Below, in pieces: positions 11,705 through 23,474 of a stretch of DNA of 64,000 bases. This stretch comes from Lysobacter sp. HDW10 (GTDB taxonomy: Bacteria; Pseudomonadota; Gammaproteobacteria; Xanthomonadales; Xanthomonadaceae), in NCBI RefSeq assembly GCF_011300685.1, contig NZ_CP049864.1:62001-126000 (forward strand). The letters run 5' to 3'. The translations under genes were made by a program, and so were the position numbers. The number at the start of each line of letters is the position of its first letter. Positions within the stretch are counted from its first letter, which is position 1. The notes beneath the pieces were generated by a model, which was not told the DNA's origin, did not search any database, and saw only the letters and a program-made list of their open reading frames with translations.

Positions 11705-13018
11705 ATGTTGATGCCGCTCGAGCACTTTTTGCGGCATTTGCCTTCGGCATTTGTGCATGCGCACACACGCATGGTCGTGGGCTTTAGCGGTGGCATGGAC
11801 TCCACTGTGTTGTTACATGCTTTGCTGCAAGCCTTTGGCACGCGCGTGCATGCGGTCCATGTCCATCATGGGCTGCAGGCCGACGCAGATGCTTGGGCAG
11901 CACAGTGTTCGGACGTGTGTCGACAATGGCAGGTGCCGTTGGATGTCGTCCATGTACAGGTCACCGAAAACGGGCATGGCCTTGAAGCCGCCGCACGTGA
12001 TGCGCGTCACGCAGCTTTTGCCGGTGTGCTGCAGTCGGGCGATGCAGTTGTGCTCGCACATCATCAAGACGATCAAGCCGAGACGTTTTTACTGCATGCC
12101 TTGCGCGGTTCGGGTCCGGATGGCCTGTCGGCCATGCCGGCTTGGCAAGCGCGTGGCGACACCTTTGTGTGGCGTCCGCTGCTAGATGTGCCGCGCGCGC
12201 AGCTAGAAGACTACGCGCGTACGCATGCCCTCACTTGGATTGAAGATCCAAGCAATGCATCGACGCGTTTCGATCGCAACTATCTGCGCAATACGGTTTT
12301 CCCACTGTTGCAAGCACGTTGGCCGCAAGCCGCGGCCGCGCTCGCGCACGCTGCCGAGTTGCAATCCGAAACACGCGTGCAGCATGACGTACGCACAGCG
12401 CAGCAACTCGATGCCTGCCGTTTGCCGGGCGCTGATCTCAGTGTGGATGCGCTCATGCGCTTTGCGGTTCAAGACCGTGCACGCATGCTGCGTGCATGGG
12501 TGAACACGCTCGGCTTACCGCCCTTGGGCCGCGCGCATTTGCAGCATATTGAGCGCGATGTTTTAGCTGCACGCCACGACGCCGAACCCGCTTTCAATTG
12601 GGGCAATGCGCAGATCTTGCGCTGGCGTGATGTCTTGCATGCGTCTTTGCGCGCGGCACCTATGTCGATGCCCGTCGTGCCTTGGGATGGCCAGCGTCCT
12701 TACCCGTTACCGGACGGCCGCCAGTGGCGACTGTCGTTGCCGCTCACATTCCCGCAGGCGTACACAGTGGTCTCGCGCAAGGGTGGAGAACGGATTCAAT
12801 TGCCGGGGCGCCGCCATCGCACTGAAGTGAAGAAGCTGCTGCAAGCGATGGGTGTGCCGGTGTGGCAGCGCAAACCGCTGATGCTGCTGGTCGATGCTTC
12901 GGGGGAAGTCCACGCCATTCCTGGCCTAGCCATGTCGGAGACGCTCTCCAAATGGCTGCAAGCCCAAGGTGCCGAGCTCGTCATTGATGCCAAGATTGAC
13001 CCCGCCACACTTGATTGA
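11705..13018 (+). CDS. tilS: tRNA(Ile)-lysidine synthetase
   Basis: TilS modifies the wobble C of the CAU-anticodon tRNA-Ile to lysidine, allowing AUA decoding. The 437-residue protein has the ATP pyrophosphatase P-loop [14 protein letters not shown] near residue 28, the family motif [19 protein letters not shown], and the C-terminal TilS domain ([21 protein letters not shown]). The start is ATG 11705, 6 bases after accA. Co-location with accA is common in Xanthomonadaceae and enterics. Confidence 0.95.
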   Translation: MLMPLEHFLRHLPSAFVHAHTRMVVGFSGGMDSTVLLHALLQAFGTRVHAVHVHHGLQADADAWAAQCSDVCRQWQVPLDVVHVQVTENGHGLEAAARDARHAAFAGVLQSGDAVVLAHHQDDQAETFLLHALRGSGPDGLSAMPAWQARGDTFVWRPLLDVPRAQLEDYARTHALTWIEDPSNASTRFDRNYLRNTVFPLLQARWPQAAAALAHAAELQSETRVQHDVRTAQQLDACRLPGADLSVDALMRFAVQDRARMLRAWVNTLGLPPLGRAHLQHIERDVLAARHDAEPAFNWGNAQILRWRDVLHASLRAAPMSMPVVPWDGQRPYPLPDGRQWRLSLPLTFPQAYTVVSRKGGERIQLPGRRHRTEVKKLLQAMGVPVWQRKPLMLLVDASGEVHAIPGLAMSETLSKWLQAQGAELVIDAKIDPATLD

Positions 13019-13031
13019 CACACTTGAACCT

Positions 13032-13310
13032 ATGGCTCGCAAATCCTCTTCTGAAAGCTCCGCCGACGCCAATCCGGTGGCCGAATTCGAAACCTCGTTG
13101 GATGCGCTGGAAGCATTGGTTGCCCGCATGGAAGGCGGACAGCTGACGCTGGAGGAGTCTCTGGCCTCTTACGAGACCGGCGTCGGCCTGTATCGCAAAT
13201 GCCAAGCCGCGCTTGAGCAGGCCGAACTGCGCGTCAAACTGCTGACCGATCTCGACAACCCCGCATCGGCACGCGATTTTCCGGGATTGACCGACCCCAC
13301 TTCGGAATGA
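13032..13310 (+). CDS. xseB: Exodeoxyribonuclease VII small subunit
   Basis: XseB is the small subunit of exonuclease VII, which degrades single-stranded DNA processively. The predicted 92-residue protein has the family core [19 protein letters not shown] followed by [20 protein letters not shown], a pair of helices that binds XseA. The start is uncertain: ATG 13032 gives a typical length but lacks a clear ribosome site, and upstream in-frame codons exist inside tilS. It overlaps ispA by four bases; xseB-ispA is a widely conserved pair. Confidence 0.93.
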   Translation: MARKSSSESSADANPVAEFETSLDALEALVARMEGGQLTLEESLASYETGVGLYRKCQAALEQAELRVKLLTDLDNPASARDFPGLTDPTSE

Positions 13311-14203
13311 GCCCCACCGCCTTAAACGCCAACCAGTGCCTTGAGACTTGGCACACAGCGATCCAAGCCGCGCTTGAAGTGTCGCTCGGCAGAGCCCAAG
13401 GCAACACGCGTCTGCAGTCCGCCATGCGTCATGCCGTCTTGAATGGCGGCAAACGCATGCGACCCCTGTTGTCGTTGGCAACCGCGCATGCCTTGGGACA
13501 TGACGCATTGACGGCCATGCAACCCGCCCTCGCCGTCGAGCTGGTTCACGCCTACTCCTTGGTGCACGACGATCTGCCCGCAATGGACGACGACGACCTG
13601 CGTCGCGGCCAGCCGACCGTCCACATCGCATTTGATGAGGCCACCGCCATTCTCGCAGGTGATGCGCTACAGACCTTGGCCTTTGAAGTGCTCAGCGCGG
13701 CGCCACACGCAGCCGATACGCGCATTGAGATGGTGCGTTTGCTGGCGAGTGCCTCCGGCATCGCAGGCATGTGCGGTGGCCAGATGATGGATCTCGAAGG
13801 CACCGGTCAAGCACAAGCGCATACCGTGCAAGGCTTGGAAACCTTGCACGCGATGAAAACCGGGGCCTTGATTCGTGCCGCGGTCTTGATGGGTGCGCTT
13901 TCCGCAAACGCGTCTTCAGCGCAGATCGCCATGCTGACAGCGTTTGCAGATCAATTGGGGCTCGCCTTCCAAATCAAAGACGACATCCTCGACATCGAAT
14001 CTGACAGCGTGACCTTGGGCAAGACGGCAGGCAAAGATGTCGAACAAGGCAAAACCACCTACCCGGCGCTGATCGGCATGCAGGCGTCAAAAGCCCGGCT
14101 TGGCGCATTAGAAAACGAAATGCACGCATTGCTGCGTGCATTCGGGGAAGCGGCGGATCCGCTCAGGCTGCTCGTTGCGCGCGTCGTTGAGCGCACGCAT
14201 TGA
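13307..14203 (+). CDS. ispA: Farnesyl diphosphate synthase (geranyltranstransferase)
   Basis: IspA makes farnesyl diphosphate from isopentenyl and dimethylallyl diphosphates for quinone side chains and undecaprenyl lipid carriers. The 298-residue product shows the first aspartate-rich motif in [17 protein letters not shown] and the second in [13 protein letters not shown], plus [10 protein letters not shown] near the N-terminus. Its ATG overlaps the xseB stop. dxs, which often follows ispA, is not present; instead a convergent DUF4870 gene ends 10 bases downstream. Confidence 0.95.
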   Translation: MSPTALNANQCLETWHTAIQAALEVSLGRAQGNTRLQSAMRHAVLNGGKRMRPLLSLATAHALGHDALTAMQPALAVELVHAYSLVHDDLPAMDDDDLRRGQPTVHIAFDEATAILAGDALQTLAFEVLSAAPHAADTRIEMVRLLASASGIAGMCGGQMMDLEGTGQAQAHTVQGLETLHAMKTGALIRAAVLMGALSANASSAQIAMLTAFADQLGLAFQIKDDILDIESDSVTLGKTAGKDVEQGKTTYPALIGMQASKARLGALENEMHALLRAFGEAADPLRLLVARVVERTH

Positions 14204-14212
14204 CTCACTCGC

Positions 14213-14662
14213 TTACTTAAGAAAACGAAGTGTCATCGGGTAGCGATAGAGCTGCCCTTCGTAAGCCTTCATCGCAGCGATGATGCCAAAGACCACCCAC
14301 AAGATTGCGATAGCACCCAACGCCAGCACGATCACCAACACCATGGGTGCGGCCACCAATGCAGCCACGCCAAGCGTTGCAATCGTTGCAATGACGGCGC
14401 CCACGCCGAGAATCAAGCCAAGCACGACGGCCACACATGCGTAGAGGAACATCGACAAGTTGAAGTTGAAACATTCCTTTGCATGCGCCGCCGCAAAGGG
14501 ATTGCGATCACGCACCACAAACCAAACGCACAGTGCGACAACGGCACCTGCGATGCCCACCATCCAGCTCGTGAAGAATGCTGCAATCAATGCACCAATA
14601 TGTACGCCGGCACCCCACAGACGTTCGTCTTGGCTGACGGTGTTGTTTTCAATCGAATCCAT
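14213..14662 (-). CDS. DUF4870 domain-containing membrane protein
   Basis: A 149-residue protein with about four hydrophobic segments (WMVGIAGAVVALCVWFVV, a second near LSMFLYACVAVVLGLILGV, then two more). The mid-protein motif HAKECFNFNLSMFL is the recognisable signature of the DUF4870 (Tic20-like) family, whose function is not established. I selected ATG 14662 because GGAGGA lies just upstream (14671-14676); the open frame runs further but without a better site. It is 112 bases downstream of pmbA on the same strand. Confidence 0.85.
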   Translation of the reverse strand: MDSIENNTVSQDERLWGAGVHIGALIAAFFTSWMVGIAGAVVALCVWFVVRDRNPFAAAHAKECFNFNLSMFLYACVAVVLGLILGVGAVIATIATLGVAALVAAPMVLVIVLALGAIAILWVVFGIIAAMKAYEGQLYRYPMTLRFLK

Positions 14663-14774
14663 CTTTGTTCTCCTCCATTGATTCACGCTCACACTATGCG
14701 GACTGCTGACATGCGCTTCAACCCAACTGAAGGCCTGTGCGCCGTAGTATGACCTAGGCTGTGACAACCGCCGT

Positions 14775-16148
14775 TCAGCCAGCGTTGCCTGCGACCGTCA
14801 TCGAGGGCACGCGGATTGCGCCCACATGCACGTGCGAACGCGGATCGAAATCGGCGGAGATTGCATCGATGTCCGTAAACATTTTTTTAAGGTTGCCGGC
14901 GATCGTAATGCCGTCGACCGCGTAGGCAATCTCACCGTTCTCAACCCAGAACCCGGCTGCCCCACGGGAGTAGTCGCCGGTGATCGGATTGACGCCTTGG
15001 CCCATCAAACTGGTGGCCAAGAAACAGCGCGGCGTGTCTTTCAAAATAGCGGCGAGGTCAGTGGCATTCGCGTTGACACGCAGGTTGTGTACGCCGCCGG
15101 CATTGCCGGTGCTTTCCAAGCCCAATTTGCGCGCAGAGTAGCTCCCCAACAAGTAACGCTGCAGCACGCCGCCTGAAACAATCGGCGCCTCTTGCGTGGC
15201 CACGCCTTCGGCGTCAAAAGAACTTGAACGGAATCCGCCCGGAACGTGCGGCATTTCCAGAATATCGACCCAGTCAGGGAACACAGGCTTTCCTGCATGG
15301 TCGAGCAGGAAGCTTGCCTCGCGATACAACGCACTGCCGGAGATGGCGCCCAAGAACGCGCCGATGAGTCCACGGGCCATTTCTGCAGAGAACACAACAG
15401 GCACACTGCCCGTCGGCAAAGAACGGGGTGATAAGCGCGACACCGCTTCTTGCGCTGCACGCTCACCGACAGCACGCGCACTTTCCAAGGCGTCGCGGCG
15501 AATGGCTGTGGTGTACCAGCCTTCACGTTGCATTGCGTCGCCTTCGCCTGCAATTAGCGCGCAAGCCAAGGTGTATCCGGTATCGCGCTCGGTGCCGATA
15601 AAACCGTGCGAGTTCGCATAGACGCCGACGGCGGTGCTGGCTGCCATCGTGCAGCTGTCTGAGTTGCTGATGCGTGAATCAAATTCGCGACCCGCGGTTT
15701 CGCAGGCAATGGCTTCGGCCACAAAGGCATCGGCATCGAAGGTTGAGGGATGCCACAAATCAAAATCACGAATGTCGCGGGCCATACGATCAGCATTGGC
15801 CAATCCCGATGCGGGATCGGCTTCCGTGTACTTGGCGATTGCGCATGCCTGATCCACCGTGGCGCGCAAGCTTTCCACGCTCAAATCACCGGTGCTGGCT
15901 GTGCCCTTGCGTTGATCAAAATAGACCGTCAAAGACACGCCGCGGTCGCGATTGGATTCCACAGTTTCCGCGTCTCCCATGCGCACGGTCGCGGTGAGCC
16001 CCGTCGATTCGGAACAATCGACTTCCGCCTGGCTGGCACCCCGCCCTTTGCACATCTCCAAGACGTGCTCTGCCACCGAGGTCAGCGCTGCGATGCGTGC
16101 TTTGCTGTCGTCTGCGTGCGGGTCGTAGTTCTGGAGAACGGTGTTCAA
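14775..16148 (-). CDS. pmbA: Metalloprotease TldE/PmbA
   Basis: PmbA (TldE) forms a heterodimer with TldD that degrades unfolded peptides and matures some modified peptides such as microcin B17; this subunit lacks the HExxxH zinc motif found in TldD. The 457-residue product matches family length and ends GAIRVPSMTVAGNAG. Recognisable segments include RDRGVSLTVYFDQRKGTAS and DYSRGAAGFWVENGEIAYAVDGITIAGNL. The predicted start is TTG 16148 with AGGA a few bases upstream. tldD lies about 600 bases away on the same strand, beyond darP. Confidence 0.93.
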   Translation of the reverse strand: MNTVLQNYDPHADDSKARIAALTSVAEHVLEMCKGRGASQAEVDCSESTGLTATVRMGDAETVESNRDRGVSLTVYFDQRKGTASTGDLSVESLRATVDQACAIAKYTEADPASGLANADRMARDIRDFDLWHPSTFDADAFVAEAIACETAGREFDSRISNSDSCTMAASTAVGVYANSHGFIGTERDTGYTLACALIAGEGDAMQREGWYTTAIRRDALESARAVGERAAQEAVSRLSPRSLPTGSVPVVFSAEMARGLIGAFLGAISGSALYREASFLLDHAGKPVFPDWVDILEMPHVPGGFRSSSFDAEGVATQEAPIVSGGVLQRYLLGSYSARKLGLESTGNAGGVHNLRVNANATDLAAILKDTPRCFLATSLMGQGVNPITGDYSRGAAGFWVENGEIAYAVDGITIAGNLKKMFTDIDAISADFDPRSHVHVGAIRVPSMTVAGNAG

Positions 16149-16180
16149 TGGCGTATCCTATTCGAAGCAAGGAGAGAGTT

Positions 16181-16756
16181 ATGGCGCGCGGACGCGACGT
16201 TGAAACAGGTGAATTCATTGGTGAAAGTCGCAGCCAACAAAGGCGCGACGCGCTCGACGTTTTGGCGCTTGCCGAGGTGTTGACCGGCTTGTCCGAGGCG
16301 CAGCTGCAAAAACTGCCGATCCCCGAAGACGTGTTGCCGCATATTCGCGACGCGCAACGCATCACCTCGCATATCGCGCGCAAACGTCAAATCGCATTTT
16401 TGGCGAAGCAGATGCGTCGCGAAGACGATGATGCATTGCGCGCGATTCGCGATGCGATGGACGTCAACAGCGAAGGCTCGAAGCGACAAGTGGCCTTGAT
16501 GCATGGTGCGGAAGCTTGGCGTACGCGCTTGATTGAAGGCGGCGACGAAGCGCTCACTGCGTTTGTTGCAGAAATGCCCCATGCCGATGCGCAGCAATTG
16601 CGCCAACTCGCGCGCAATGCCAACACGGAAATGAAGGCGAACAAAGCGCCGCGTGCGTTTCGTCTGTTGTACAAGGAGATCCTTGCCTTGCTGACGGCAT
16701 TTGAATTGACGCAGGGAAACGAAGTCGATCATGACGATGACGAGGACGCGGCCTAA
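16181..16756 (+). CDS. darP: Ribosome biogenesis factor DarP/YjgA (DUF615)
   Basis: DarP (YjgA) associates with late 50S precursors and helps peptidyl-transferase centre maturation. The 191-residue prediction starts at ATG 16181 preceded by AAGGAG (16169-16174). It is rich in charged helices, with the family segment [20 protein letters not shown] followed by [14 protein letters not shown]. It is divergent from pmbA (32 bases between starts) and its stop codon overlaps the convergent tldD stop. In this lineage darP next to pmbA is common. Confidence 0.92.
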   Translation: MARGRDVETGEFIGESRSQQRRDALDVLALAEVLTGLSEAQLQKLPIPEDVLPHIRDAQRITSHIARKRQIAFLAKQMRREDDDALRAIRDAMDVNSEGSKRQVALMHGAEAWRTRLIEGGDEALTAFVAEMPHADAQQLRQLARNANTEMKANKAPRAFRLLYKEILALLTAFELTQGNEVDHDDDEDAA

Positions 16757-18216
16757 GCGCTCGTCCCACCGACGGTCAGTTCACTGATCAAGATCGACGG
16801 CTGACCCACACCGACCGGTACCGATTGTCCATCTTTGCCACACACGCCCACACCTGCGTCTAGCGCAAAGTCGTGGCCAATCATGGTGACCTTCTGCATG
16901 GTTTCCGGACCGTTGCCGATCAAGGTGGCACCCTTCACTGGCGCGGTCACTTTGCCGTCTTCAATCAAGTAGGCTTCGGTCGCCGAGAAGACGTATTTGC
17001 CATTGGTGATATCGACTTGGCCACCGCCGAAATTCACCGCATACAAACCACGTTTCACCGAGCGAATCATGTCTTCCGGATCATCTTGACCCGGCAACAT
17101 GTAGGTATTGGTCATGCGTGGCATGACGGTGTGCGCAAACGATTCGCGTCGTCCGTTACCGGTGGGTTTGGCGGACATCAGGCGCGCGTTCAAGCTGTCT
17201 TGCATGTAGCCCGTCAACACACCGTCTTCAATGAGCGTGGTGCATTGGGTTTGTTGGCCTTCATCGTCGCAGTTGAGCGAACCGCGGCGGCCACTCAGTG
17301 TGCCGTCATCCACAATCGTGACGCCGGGCGATGCAACGCGTTGACCCATGCGTCCGGCATAGGTCGACGTGCCCTTTCGATTGAAGTCACCTTCCAATCC
17401 GTGCCCGACCGCTTCATGCAAGAGCACACCTGTCCAGCCATTGCCCAGCACAACAGGCATGACACCTGCAGGTGCATCGACGGCTTCAAGATTCAGCAGC
17501 GCGGAACGCAACGCCTCGCGCGCAAACTTCTCAGGTTGTCCATCACTGAGCAACGTACGGTAGTCATAGCGACCCCCGAAACCGGCATAGCCGGATTCAC
17601 GGCGACCATTTTGCTCAACGATGACTTGCACGTTCATGCGAACCAAGGGGCGCACGTCCGCTGCAAGCACGCCGTCGCTGCGCGCAATCAGAACGGTGTC
17701 GACGGCGCCCGAGAGGCCGACAGTGACTTGGCGCACGCGTGGATCCAACGAGCGGACCAATGCATCGACCTGTCTCAGTGCTGCCACCTTTTCATCATTG
17801 GGGAGTGTGTCGACCGGATCGATCGCGGGATAGAGCGCATGCGACGTACGCGGTGCGAGTGCGCGCGGTGCCATGGCACGACCGTCGTGTGCAATTGCAC
17901 GGGCCGCACGCGCGGCGTCTTGCAAGGCGATCGCACTGATGTCGCCCGAATAGGCAAAGCCGGTTTTCTCACCGCTGATGGCGCGCACACCGACGCCCTG
18001 ATCAATCGCATGTGCACCGGTCTTGACGATGCCGTCTTCGATGCTCCAACTTTCACGTCGCGAATGTTGGAAGTAGAGATCACCGAAATCGATGCCCTGC
18101 CCCATCAAGGTGGAAAACGCCGGATCGATGCGTGCGATGTCGAGCTCAAATGGTTTGAGCAAACGCGACGTCGCGGCGTCCAACATCGAATCCGCAGAGG
18201 TTTCCACTTCAATCAT
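16753..18216 (-). CDS. tldD: Metalloprotease TldD
   Basis: TldD is the zinc-binding catalytic half of the TldD/TldE protease. The 487-residue protein has the metal and active-site motif [18 protein letters not shown] (HExxxH near residues 268-273), and the typical C-terminal segments [21 protein letters not shown] and [13 protein letters not shown]-like [19 protein letters not shown]. Its ATG overlaps the yhdP stop, placing it as last gene of the maf-rng-yhdP-tldD operon. The partner PmbA is encoded just beyond the convergent darP. Confidence 0.95.
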   Translation of the reverse strand: MIEVETSADSMLDAATSRLLKPFELDIARIDPAFSTLMGQGIDFGDLYFQHSRRESWSIEDGIVKTGAHAIDQGVGVRAISGEKTGFAYSGDISAIALQDAARAARAIAHDGRAMAPRALAPRTSHALYPAIDPVDTLPNDEKVAALRQVDALVRSLDPRVRQVTVGLSGAVDTVLIARSDGVLAADVRPLVRMNVQVIVEQNGRRESGYAGFGGRYDYRTLLSDGQPEKFAREALRSALLNLEAVDAPAGVMPVVLGNGWTGVLLHEAVGHGLEGDFNRKGTSTYAGRMGQRVASPGVTIVDDGTLSGRRGSLNCDDEGQQTQCTTLIEDGVLTGYMQDSLNARLMSAKPTGNGRRESFAHTVMPRMTNTYMLPGQDDPEDMIRSVKRGLYAVNFGGGQVDITNGKYVFSATEAYLIEDGKVTAPVKGATLIGNGPETMQKVTMIGHDFALDAGVGVCGKDGQSVPVGVGQPSILISELTVGGTSA

Positions 18217-21200
18217 TTTCGCTTCCCGTTCTTGTCTATGGTCTCGACGTGTGGGTCACTCCAAGGACCCGTCACGCGATAGGTTTTTGCAGCCATTTGT
18301 CCCAACGGCTTCTTCAAGATTTGACCCGCTACGGCACCGATCGCCGCACCAATCGGGCCACCTGCTACGGCGCCCGCCACTGTCAGCATGTTTCCGGCTT
18401 TCGGATATACATCTATGGTTTGGTCAAAAGTTTGTGTTTCAAGGTTTGCGGTGCCGCGAATGTTGATATCTGCCGACGGGCCTTTGATCGAAAAATCGTC
18501 TGTTTTGGCAAATCCGGACTCAAAACGGATGTCGCCGTTCACCGAATCAAACGCAAACCCTTCAGCGAAGAAATCGCTGAAATCCAATGTCAATCGACGT
18601 GGCAATCGCGCGACGCTGAACAAACCGATGACACGACCCACACCAGGCTCCACTTTCACCAAGCTGCCTTGACGCATATCGACCGCGATCTTTCCGCTGA
18701 GTTTGGACGTTTGCAAATCCATGGGACTCGACGGCCACGCGACATCGGCGCTGAAGGTGCCGCGACCTTTCGACACCTGATCGGCCGCGCCCATGGCTGA
18801 CACGAGCTTGCCCAGATTGCGTGTATCTACCTTGAGCTTCAGCGCTGTTCGCGACTGCGATGCATCGCCGAACCAACTGCCTGTCGCCTCTAGCTGCGTT
18901 TGCGCTGCAGTGGCTGAGAATCGATCGATCAACGTCCCCGCGGCGACTTGCGACGTTTTCAAACGCACGCCGTTAAATTCGGTCTTGCCCAGCATCAATG
19001 ATTTGATTTCCAGATCTAATGGCGGCAGTTTTCGCGGATCTGACACCAATGCATTCGTGCGCGATGCACCCGACGTGGGCGACGCGCCCGTGAACTTCGG
19101 CATGGCCACGCGAACGCGATCAAAACGACCGACAATCGGCGCGTTGCGTGCACTGCCAATGTGCAGTGTGCCTTGCAACGCACTGCCGGAGACATCCACC
19201 TGATTGCCATCGCGAAGCGGTGTCAGGCGCAAGCGTGCACCGGGCAAAGCGGTGTCACCCAACAAGATTCGATCTGCTTGGACGTCCAAGCGATCGATGC
19301 TCATTGCGGTATTTGCACCGCTACTGCCATCCAAGATCGCCATCCATGCCAAGGCATCCATGGCAGGCACGGCACCGTTGATGCTGACACCGCGTGCCGG
19401 TGGTGTTGCAGCGGCGGCGCCACCTAACATCACCGCAACACCTATATTCGCGCCCGTCGTGCGTGCGCGAACGTTGGCAAGTTTTCCGAGCGTAACTTGT
19501 ACATCGCCGCGACCGTCCATCGACAATGGAATGCGCACCGTCGTGGGTAATCCGACTGATGCAGATTTATTGAACGGTGCGGGCAAGTTCAGTGCCGTGC
19601 CCACAAGGTTGGAACGCAGTTCCAATTCAGTTACGGCTTGTGCATCACTCCCGACAGGAATGGCCACACTCGCCGTCCAATCAGATCGACCTTCGACATG
19701 CGGCGCCATCCAATTCAAATTCGGCACGCGCGCGATCAAGCTGCGCACCGTGGCATTCACTTTTAAATCGCTTTCAAATGCATTCTGCGAATTTCTCACA
19801 CCACTGCCGACGCGCAAGCTGAGCTTTCCGGGCTGCCCTTCATGCATCACCGCAAGATCATCTGCCTTGAAGCCGCCGCGACCGAATCGACCTGTGCCGC
19901 GCACTTGATCGAAGGCTAACGCGTACGTTTGATGTTTTGTTTGTACGCCCTTCAAATCCACCTGACCGTCCAGTTCGAACGGCGCGTCGTTGTGCAGCGG
20001 CAAGGTGAGATCGACACGCGCACTCGCCGGGCCCGTCACGATCAGCGGGTCGGTATGCTCGCCAAATTCTTTCTGCAGCGGACTTGTACGAATCAGTTCG
20101 AGGAACTGCTTTGCGTCCCCGGACCCTTCGCCGTGAATAACGAGTACTGGCAAGCCTAGATGCTCAATGTCCGCGCTTGCCTTTGAAAGCTTGATGCCGC
20201 TGATGCTGCCATCTGAGGTGATGTGCATGCTATTCCCGACGAACTGAAGCACAGCGTGGTTGCCTGCCACCTCTGGCCATTCGGGATGAAACTTCATGCG
20301 GAAATCGCGCACATCCGCCAAGACTTCAAAGCGACCGTTGTGCTTATCCATTGGCCACTCATCCAAGTCGCCTGAAATCACAATCTGCGCGCGCTCCACC
20401 GTGCCGCCCAGCAAAGCGGTATTCAACCAGTGAATCGCCTCTTTCGACATCGTGTTGTGCACCCAAAAACCCTGCGCCTTCGTCACTTGCGCCGGCGCAG
20501 TGAGTTCTGCCGCGATGTCTATCTGAGGATGCGTACCATCGCCTTGCCAATACATGCCGCCACGCGCTTCAACAGACGCGTCAGGGCCGCGCAATGACAA
20601 ACTGCTTGTGCCGACACGGATGCCGTTGCCGTCACGCCACAGCACGACCGTACCTTCAGGCGTGAACTGATGCGGCACACCAAAGCCGGCCGGCCAATCA
20701 AAGGTCCACTCTGATTGCGACGAAAGCGCGATGCGCACGCCCGCTTCATCACCGCGCACGCGCCCTGACACGCCACGAATACCCGGCGCCGAACCCACGG
20801 GATTCACACTCAAATGATTGGCGTCGGCATCGAACTGGACACGCCCGCTGGCATTCCTGCGCAACACGATATCGTCCAAACTGCCTTCGGGTGCGGCGCG
20901 CGACAGCCATTGATGAAAATCGGGCGGCAGACGGTCAGTGAGATCGGCAAATGCCGCCACCAACTTGAGATGGATGCGATCCACGGCGACATACATCGAA
21001 TCGCCGTTGTTGATTTGCAAACCCTTGAGCGTTTGCGTTTCGCCTTGGCTTTGAATGGAGAGTTCAGGAATTTGCAGCGACCACTTGTCGGCATTGCGAT
21101 TGAAGAAGGTCTGCCCCTTCAAGCGATCCACTTTCATCGACTTCGGCGCTGCGTGTGATGCAAGGGATTGCAGACGCACATTGCTGAAATCGACGTTGCT

Positions 21201-21977
21201 TTGAACACCGGTGACAAACCGGTTCTTCACCGTGAGCCAAGCCTGCCCCAAGCCACGACCATCGGTGATGGCAATCCCTGCGAACTTCAACGCGGATGCT
21301 TGGCCCGAAAGATCCAGTGACTTGCCACCGACATAGACCTGCCCGTCGCCTTTCTTGCGATCGAAGCGCATGACGGCATCAATCGGCTGTTTTGATTTTT
21401 CCAACCAGGCACGCATGCCGACGCGCAGCATGTCGCCATTGACTTGGGTTCGCACATCCACATGCGGCGCATACACATCGACACCGAGAGAGGGTGCCAA
21501 TACGCGCAGCTTTCCGTTGATGACTTGAAGCTCGCCTAATCGCTCGAGCGTCGTGAACGGATCTTCGGTGGTAGGTCCTGGCAAGCCATGCACGCGCCAA
21601 TCACCGGCGACGCTGCGTTCAAGCGTAATTTCAACACCACGGATGCGAAGCTCGGTAAAGCGCCGACCGGGCCACCAACCGCTGTACTGCGACACCAACA
21701 GTTCCGCATCACCAACGCGCAGCGGGTTGCCTGTCGGCCCTACCGTCATGTTCTTGAGCTTCAAGAGCGGACCGGAGCGCGTCCATTGCGCTTGCAGTGC
21801 ATCGAAGTGCACGGGGCGACCCGCTTTTTGCGTGAGCCAAGCACTGACCCGTTGCGGATTGTTCTCAAGCCATGGCATGAAGCGTGACAAAGCCACCATG
21901 ACGACAGCCACTAACAGCAGCTTTGCGCCAAGCAGGTAGTAGACGCTCTTTCCGGCAAGATGCAGGTGACGCTTCAT
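18213..21977 (-). CDS. yhdP: YhdP family AsmA-like envelope protein
   Basis: YhdP-type proteins are long AsmA/TamB-like bridges anchored in the inner membrane and implicated in phospholipid transport to the outer membrane. The 1254-residue product has an N-terminal transmembrane anchor ([18 protein letters not shown]), a long beta-rich periplasmic body (DUF3971 region) and the C-terminal AsmA_2-like region ending with a glycine-rich segment [18 protein letters not shown] and [13 protein letters not shown], typical for this family. It starts 3 bases after the rng stop and overlaps tldD, an arrangement widespread in proteobacteria. Confidence 0.93.
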   Translation of the reverse strand: MKRHLHLAGKSVYYLLGAKLLLVAVVMVALSRFMPWLENNPQRVSAWLTQKAGRPVHFDALQAQWTRSGPLLKLKNMTVGPTGNPLRVGDAELLVSQYSGWWPGRRFTELRIRGVEITLERSVAGDWRVHGLPGPTTEDPFTTLERLGELQVINGKLRVLAPSLGVDVYAPHVDVRTQVNGDMLRVGMRAWLEKSKQPIDAVMRFDRKKGDGQVYVGGKSLDLSGQASALKFAGIAITDGRGLGQAWLTVKNRFVTGVQSNVDFSNVRLQSLASHAAPKSMKVDRLKGQTFFNRNADKWSLQIPELSIQSQGETQTLKGLQINNGDSMYVAVDRIHLKLVAAFADLTDRLPPDFHQWLSRAAPEGSLDDIVLRRNASGRVQFDADANHLSVNPVGSAPGIRGVSGRVRGDEAGVRIALSSQSEWTFDWPAGFGVPHQFTPEGTVVLWRDGNGIRVGTSSLSLRGPDASVEARGGMYWQGDGTHPQIDIAAELTAPAQVTKAQGFWVHNTMSKEAIHWLNTALLGGTVERAQIVISGDLDEWPMDKHNGRFEVLADVRDFRMKFHPEWPEVAGNHAVLQFVGNSMHITSDGSISGIKLSKASADIEHLGLPVLVIHGEGSGDAKQFLELIRTSPLQKEFGEHTDPLIVTGPASARVDLTLPLHNDAPFELDGQVDLKGVQTKHQTYALAFDQVRGTGRFGRGGFKADDLAVMHEGQPGKLSLRVGSGVRNSQNAFESDLKVNATVRSLIARVPNLNWMAPHVEGRSDWTASVAIPVGSDAQAVTELELRSNLVGTALNLPAPFNKSASVGLPTTVRIPLSMDGRGDVQVTLGKLANVRARTTGANIGVAVMLGGAAAATPPARGVSINGAVPAMDALAWMAILDGSSGANTAMSIDRLDVQADRILLGDTALPGARLRLTPLRDGNQVDVSGSALQGTLHIGSARNAPIVGRFDRVRVAMPKFTGASPTSGASRTNALVSDPRKLPPLDLEIKSLMLGKTEFNGVRLKTSQVAAGTLIDRFSATAAQTQLEATGSWFGDASQSRTALKLKVDTRNLGKLVSAMGAADQVSKGRGTFSADVAWPSSPMDLQTSKLSGKIAVDMRQGSLVKVEPGVGRVIGLFSVARLPRRLTLDFSDFFAEGFAFDSVNGDIRFESGFAKTDDFSIKGPSADINIRGTANLETQTFDQTIDVYPKAGNMLTVAGAVAGGPIGAAIGAVAGQILKKPLGQMAAKTYRVTGPWSDPHVETIDKNGKRK

Positions 21978-21980
21978 GCT

Positions 21981-23474
21981 TTAGAGCAGCACCACGTCGT
22001 ACTGCTCCTGCGAGTAGTGTTCGTCCATTTGGAATCGAATTGATTTGCCCAAGAACTCTTCAAGCTCGGCCACCGCGACCGACTCTTCGTCGGTAATACG
22101 ATTCACCACCTCAGCCGAGGCGATGACGAGGAGCTGATCGGCATCGAACTGCCGAACTGCACGGGTGATTTCTCGGAAGATCTCGTAGGTGACGGTCTCA
22201 GTGGTTTTCAACGTGCCGCGCCCATTGCAGGTCATGCAGGGTTCGCACAGTTGACGCTCCAAAGACTCCACTGTGCGCTTGCGCGTCATCTCGACCAGGC
22301 CCAAGGGCGAAAAGTCGTAGACCGTCGTCTTCGCATGATCCTTGACGAGTGAACGCTCCAAGGTGCGCAAGACTTGCCTGCGATGTTCGACGTCATGCAT
22401 ATCGATGAAGTCGATGATGATGATGCCGCCCAAGTTTCTCAGCCTCAACTGGCGCGCGACCGATTGCGCGGCTTCCAGGTTGGTTCTGAACACGGTCTCT
22501 TCCAAAGTGCGCTGACCTAAGAACGAACCGGTGTTGACGTCGACTGTGGTCATCGCTTCGGTTTGATCGATCACCAGATAGCCACCGGATTTCAGCGGCA
22601 CTTCTTTTTGCAGCGCACGCTGTATTTCGTCTTCAACGCCGTACAAATCGAAGATCGGTCGCGCACCCGTGTAGTGCTCCACCTTCTCCGCTAACTGTGG
22701 CATGTATTGCGCAGCAAATTCACGCAGGCGATCACAGGTCTCGCGTGAGTCGACGCGCACGCGTTCAACATTGCTGCGCATTAAATCCCGCACTGCACGC
22801 AATGGCAGGATCAAGTCTTCGTAGATGCATGCGCCCACCGGTGCGGTGCGTGCTCTTTCTTCGATCAGACCCCACACCCTGGACAAGTAAGCCAGATCTT
22901 CAGCGAGGGCTTCTGCCGGTTGGCTTTCCGCATTGGTGCGCACGATAAATCCGGAACCGCCGATCAATGACAGTTCTTGCACCAAACTCTTCAAGCGTGT
23001 GCGTTCGGCATCCAGCTCAATGCGCGAAGACACGCCAATCACCTTGGATTGCGGCAGCATCACCAGATAGCGCGACGGCACACTCAACTGTGTCGTCAAT
23101 CGTGCACCCTTGGTGCCGATCGGATCTTTCAACACCTGCACGATGATGTCTTGACCATCGCGTAGCAATTCTGAAATCGGACGCACCTGTTGCGGTGGCA
23201 CGGACGCGTCTTCGGGCAAGGCGTCATCGGCCGGCAGCTGTGTGCTGTTTCTGAAAATGTCGTTAGCGTGCAAGAAGGCAGCGCGCGGCAAACCGATATC
23301 GACGAACGCCGCTTGCATGCCAGGCATGATGCGTTGCACTTTGCCCTTGTAGATGTTGCCTACGACACCTCGACGCCAGCCCCGTTCAATGTGCAACTCT
23401 TGCAACATGCCGTTTTCGACAACAGCGACACGGGTCTCGCGCGGCGTGACATTGACCAGAATGTCTTCCGTCAT
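21981..23474 (-). CDS. rng: Ribonuclease G
   Basis: RNase G is an endoribonuclease that matures the 5' end of 16S rRNA and acts in mRNA decay. The 497-residue length fits RNase G and is too short for RNase E. An S1 RNA-binding domain lies at about residues 35-125. The catalytic Asp residues are in TVDVNTGSFLG and IIIDFIDMHDVEHR. A Zn-link cysteine pair is seen in CEPCMTCNGRGTLKT. Its start overlaps the maf stop (ATGA), so both are cotranscribed with yhdP and tldD. Confidence 0.96.
   Translation of the reverse strand: MTEDILVNVTPRETRVAVVENGMLQELHIERGWRRGVVGNIYKGKVQRIMPGMQAAFVDIGLPRAAFLHANDIFRNSTQLPADDALPEDASVPPQQVRPISELLRDGQDIIVQVLKDPIGTKGARLTTQLSVPSRYLVMLPQSKVIGVSSRIELDAERTRLKSLVQELSLIGGSGFIVRTNAESQPAEALAEDLAYLSRVWGLIEERARTAPVGACIYEDLILPLRAVRDLMRSNVERVRVDSRETCDRLREFAAQYMPQLAEKVEHYTGARPIFDLYGVEDEIQRALQKEVPLKSGGYLVIDQTEAMTTVDVNTGSFLGQRTLEETVFRTNLEAAQSVARQLRLRNLGGIIIIDFIDMHDVEHRRQVLRTLERSLVKDHAKTTVYDFSPLGLVEMTRKRTVESLERQLCEPCMTCNGRGTLKTTETVTYEIFREITRAVRQFDADQLLVIASAEVVNRITDEESVAVAELEEFLGKSIRFQMDEHYSQEQYDVVLL

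Noticed and set aside
16873-18282. Open frame of 469 codons on the plus strand opposite tldD
   Set aside because: tldD has all family motifs, and the opposite frame has none and crosses the tldD-yhdP junction.
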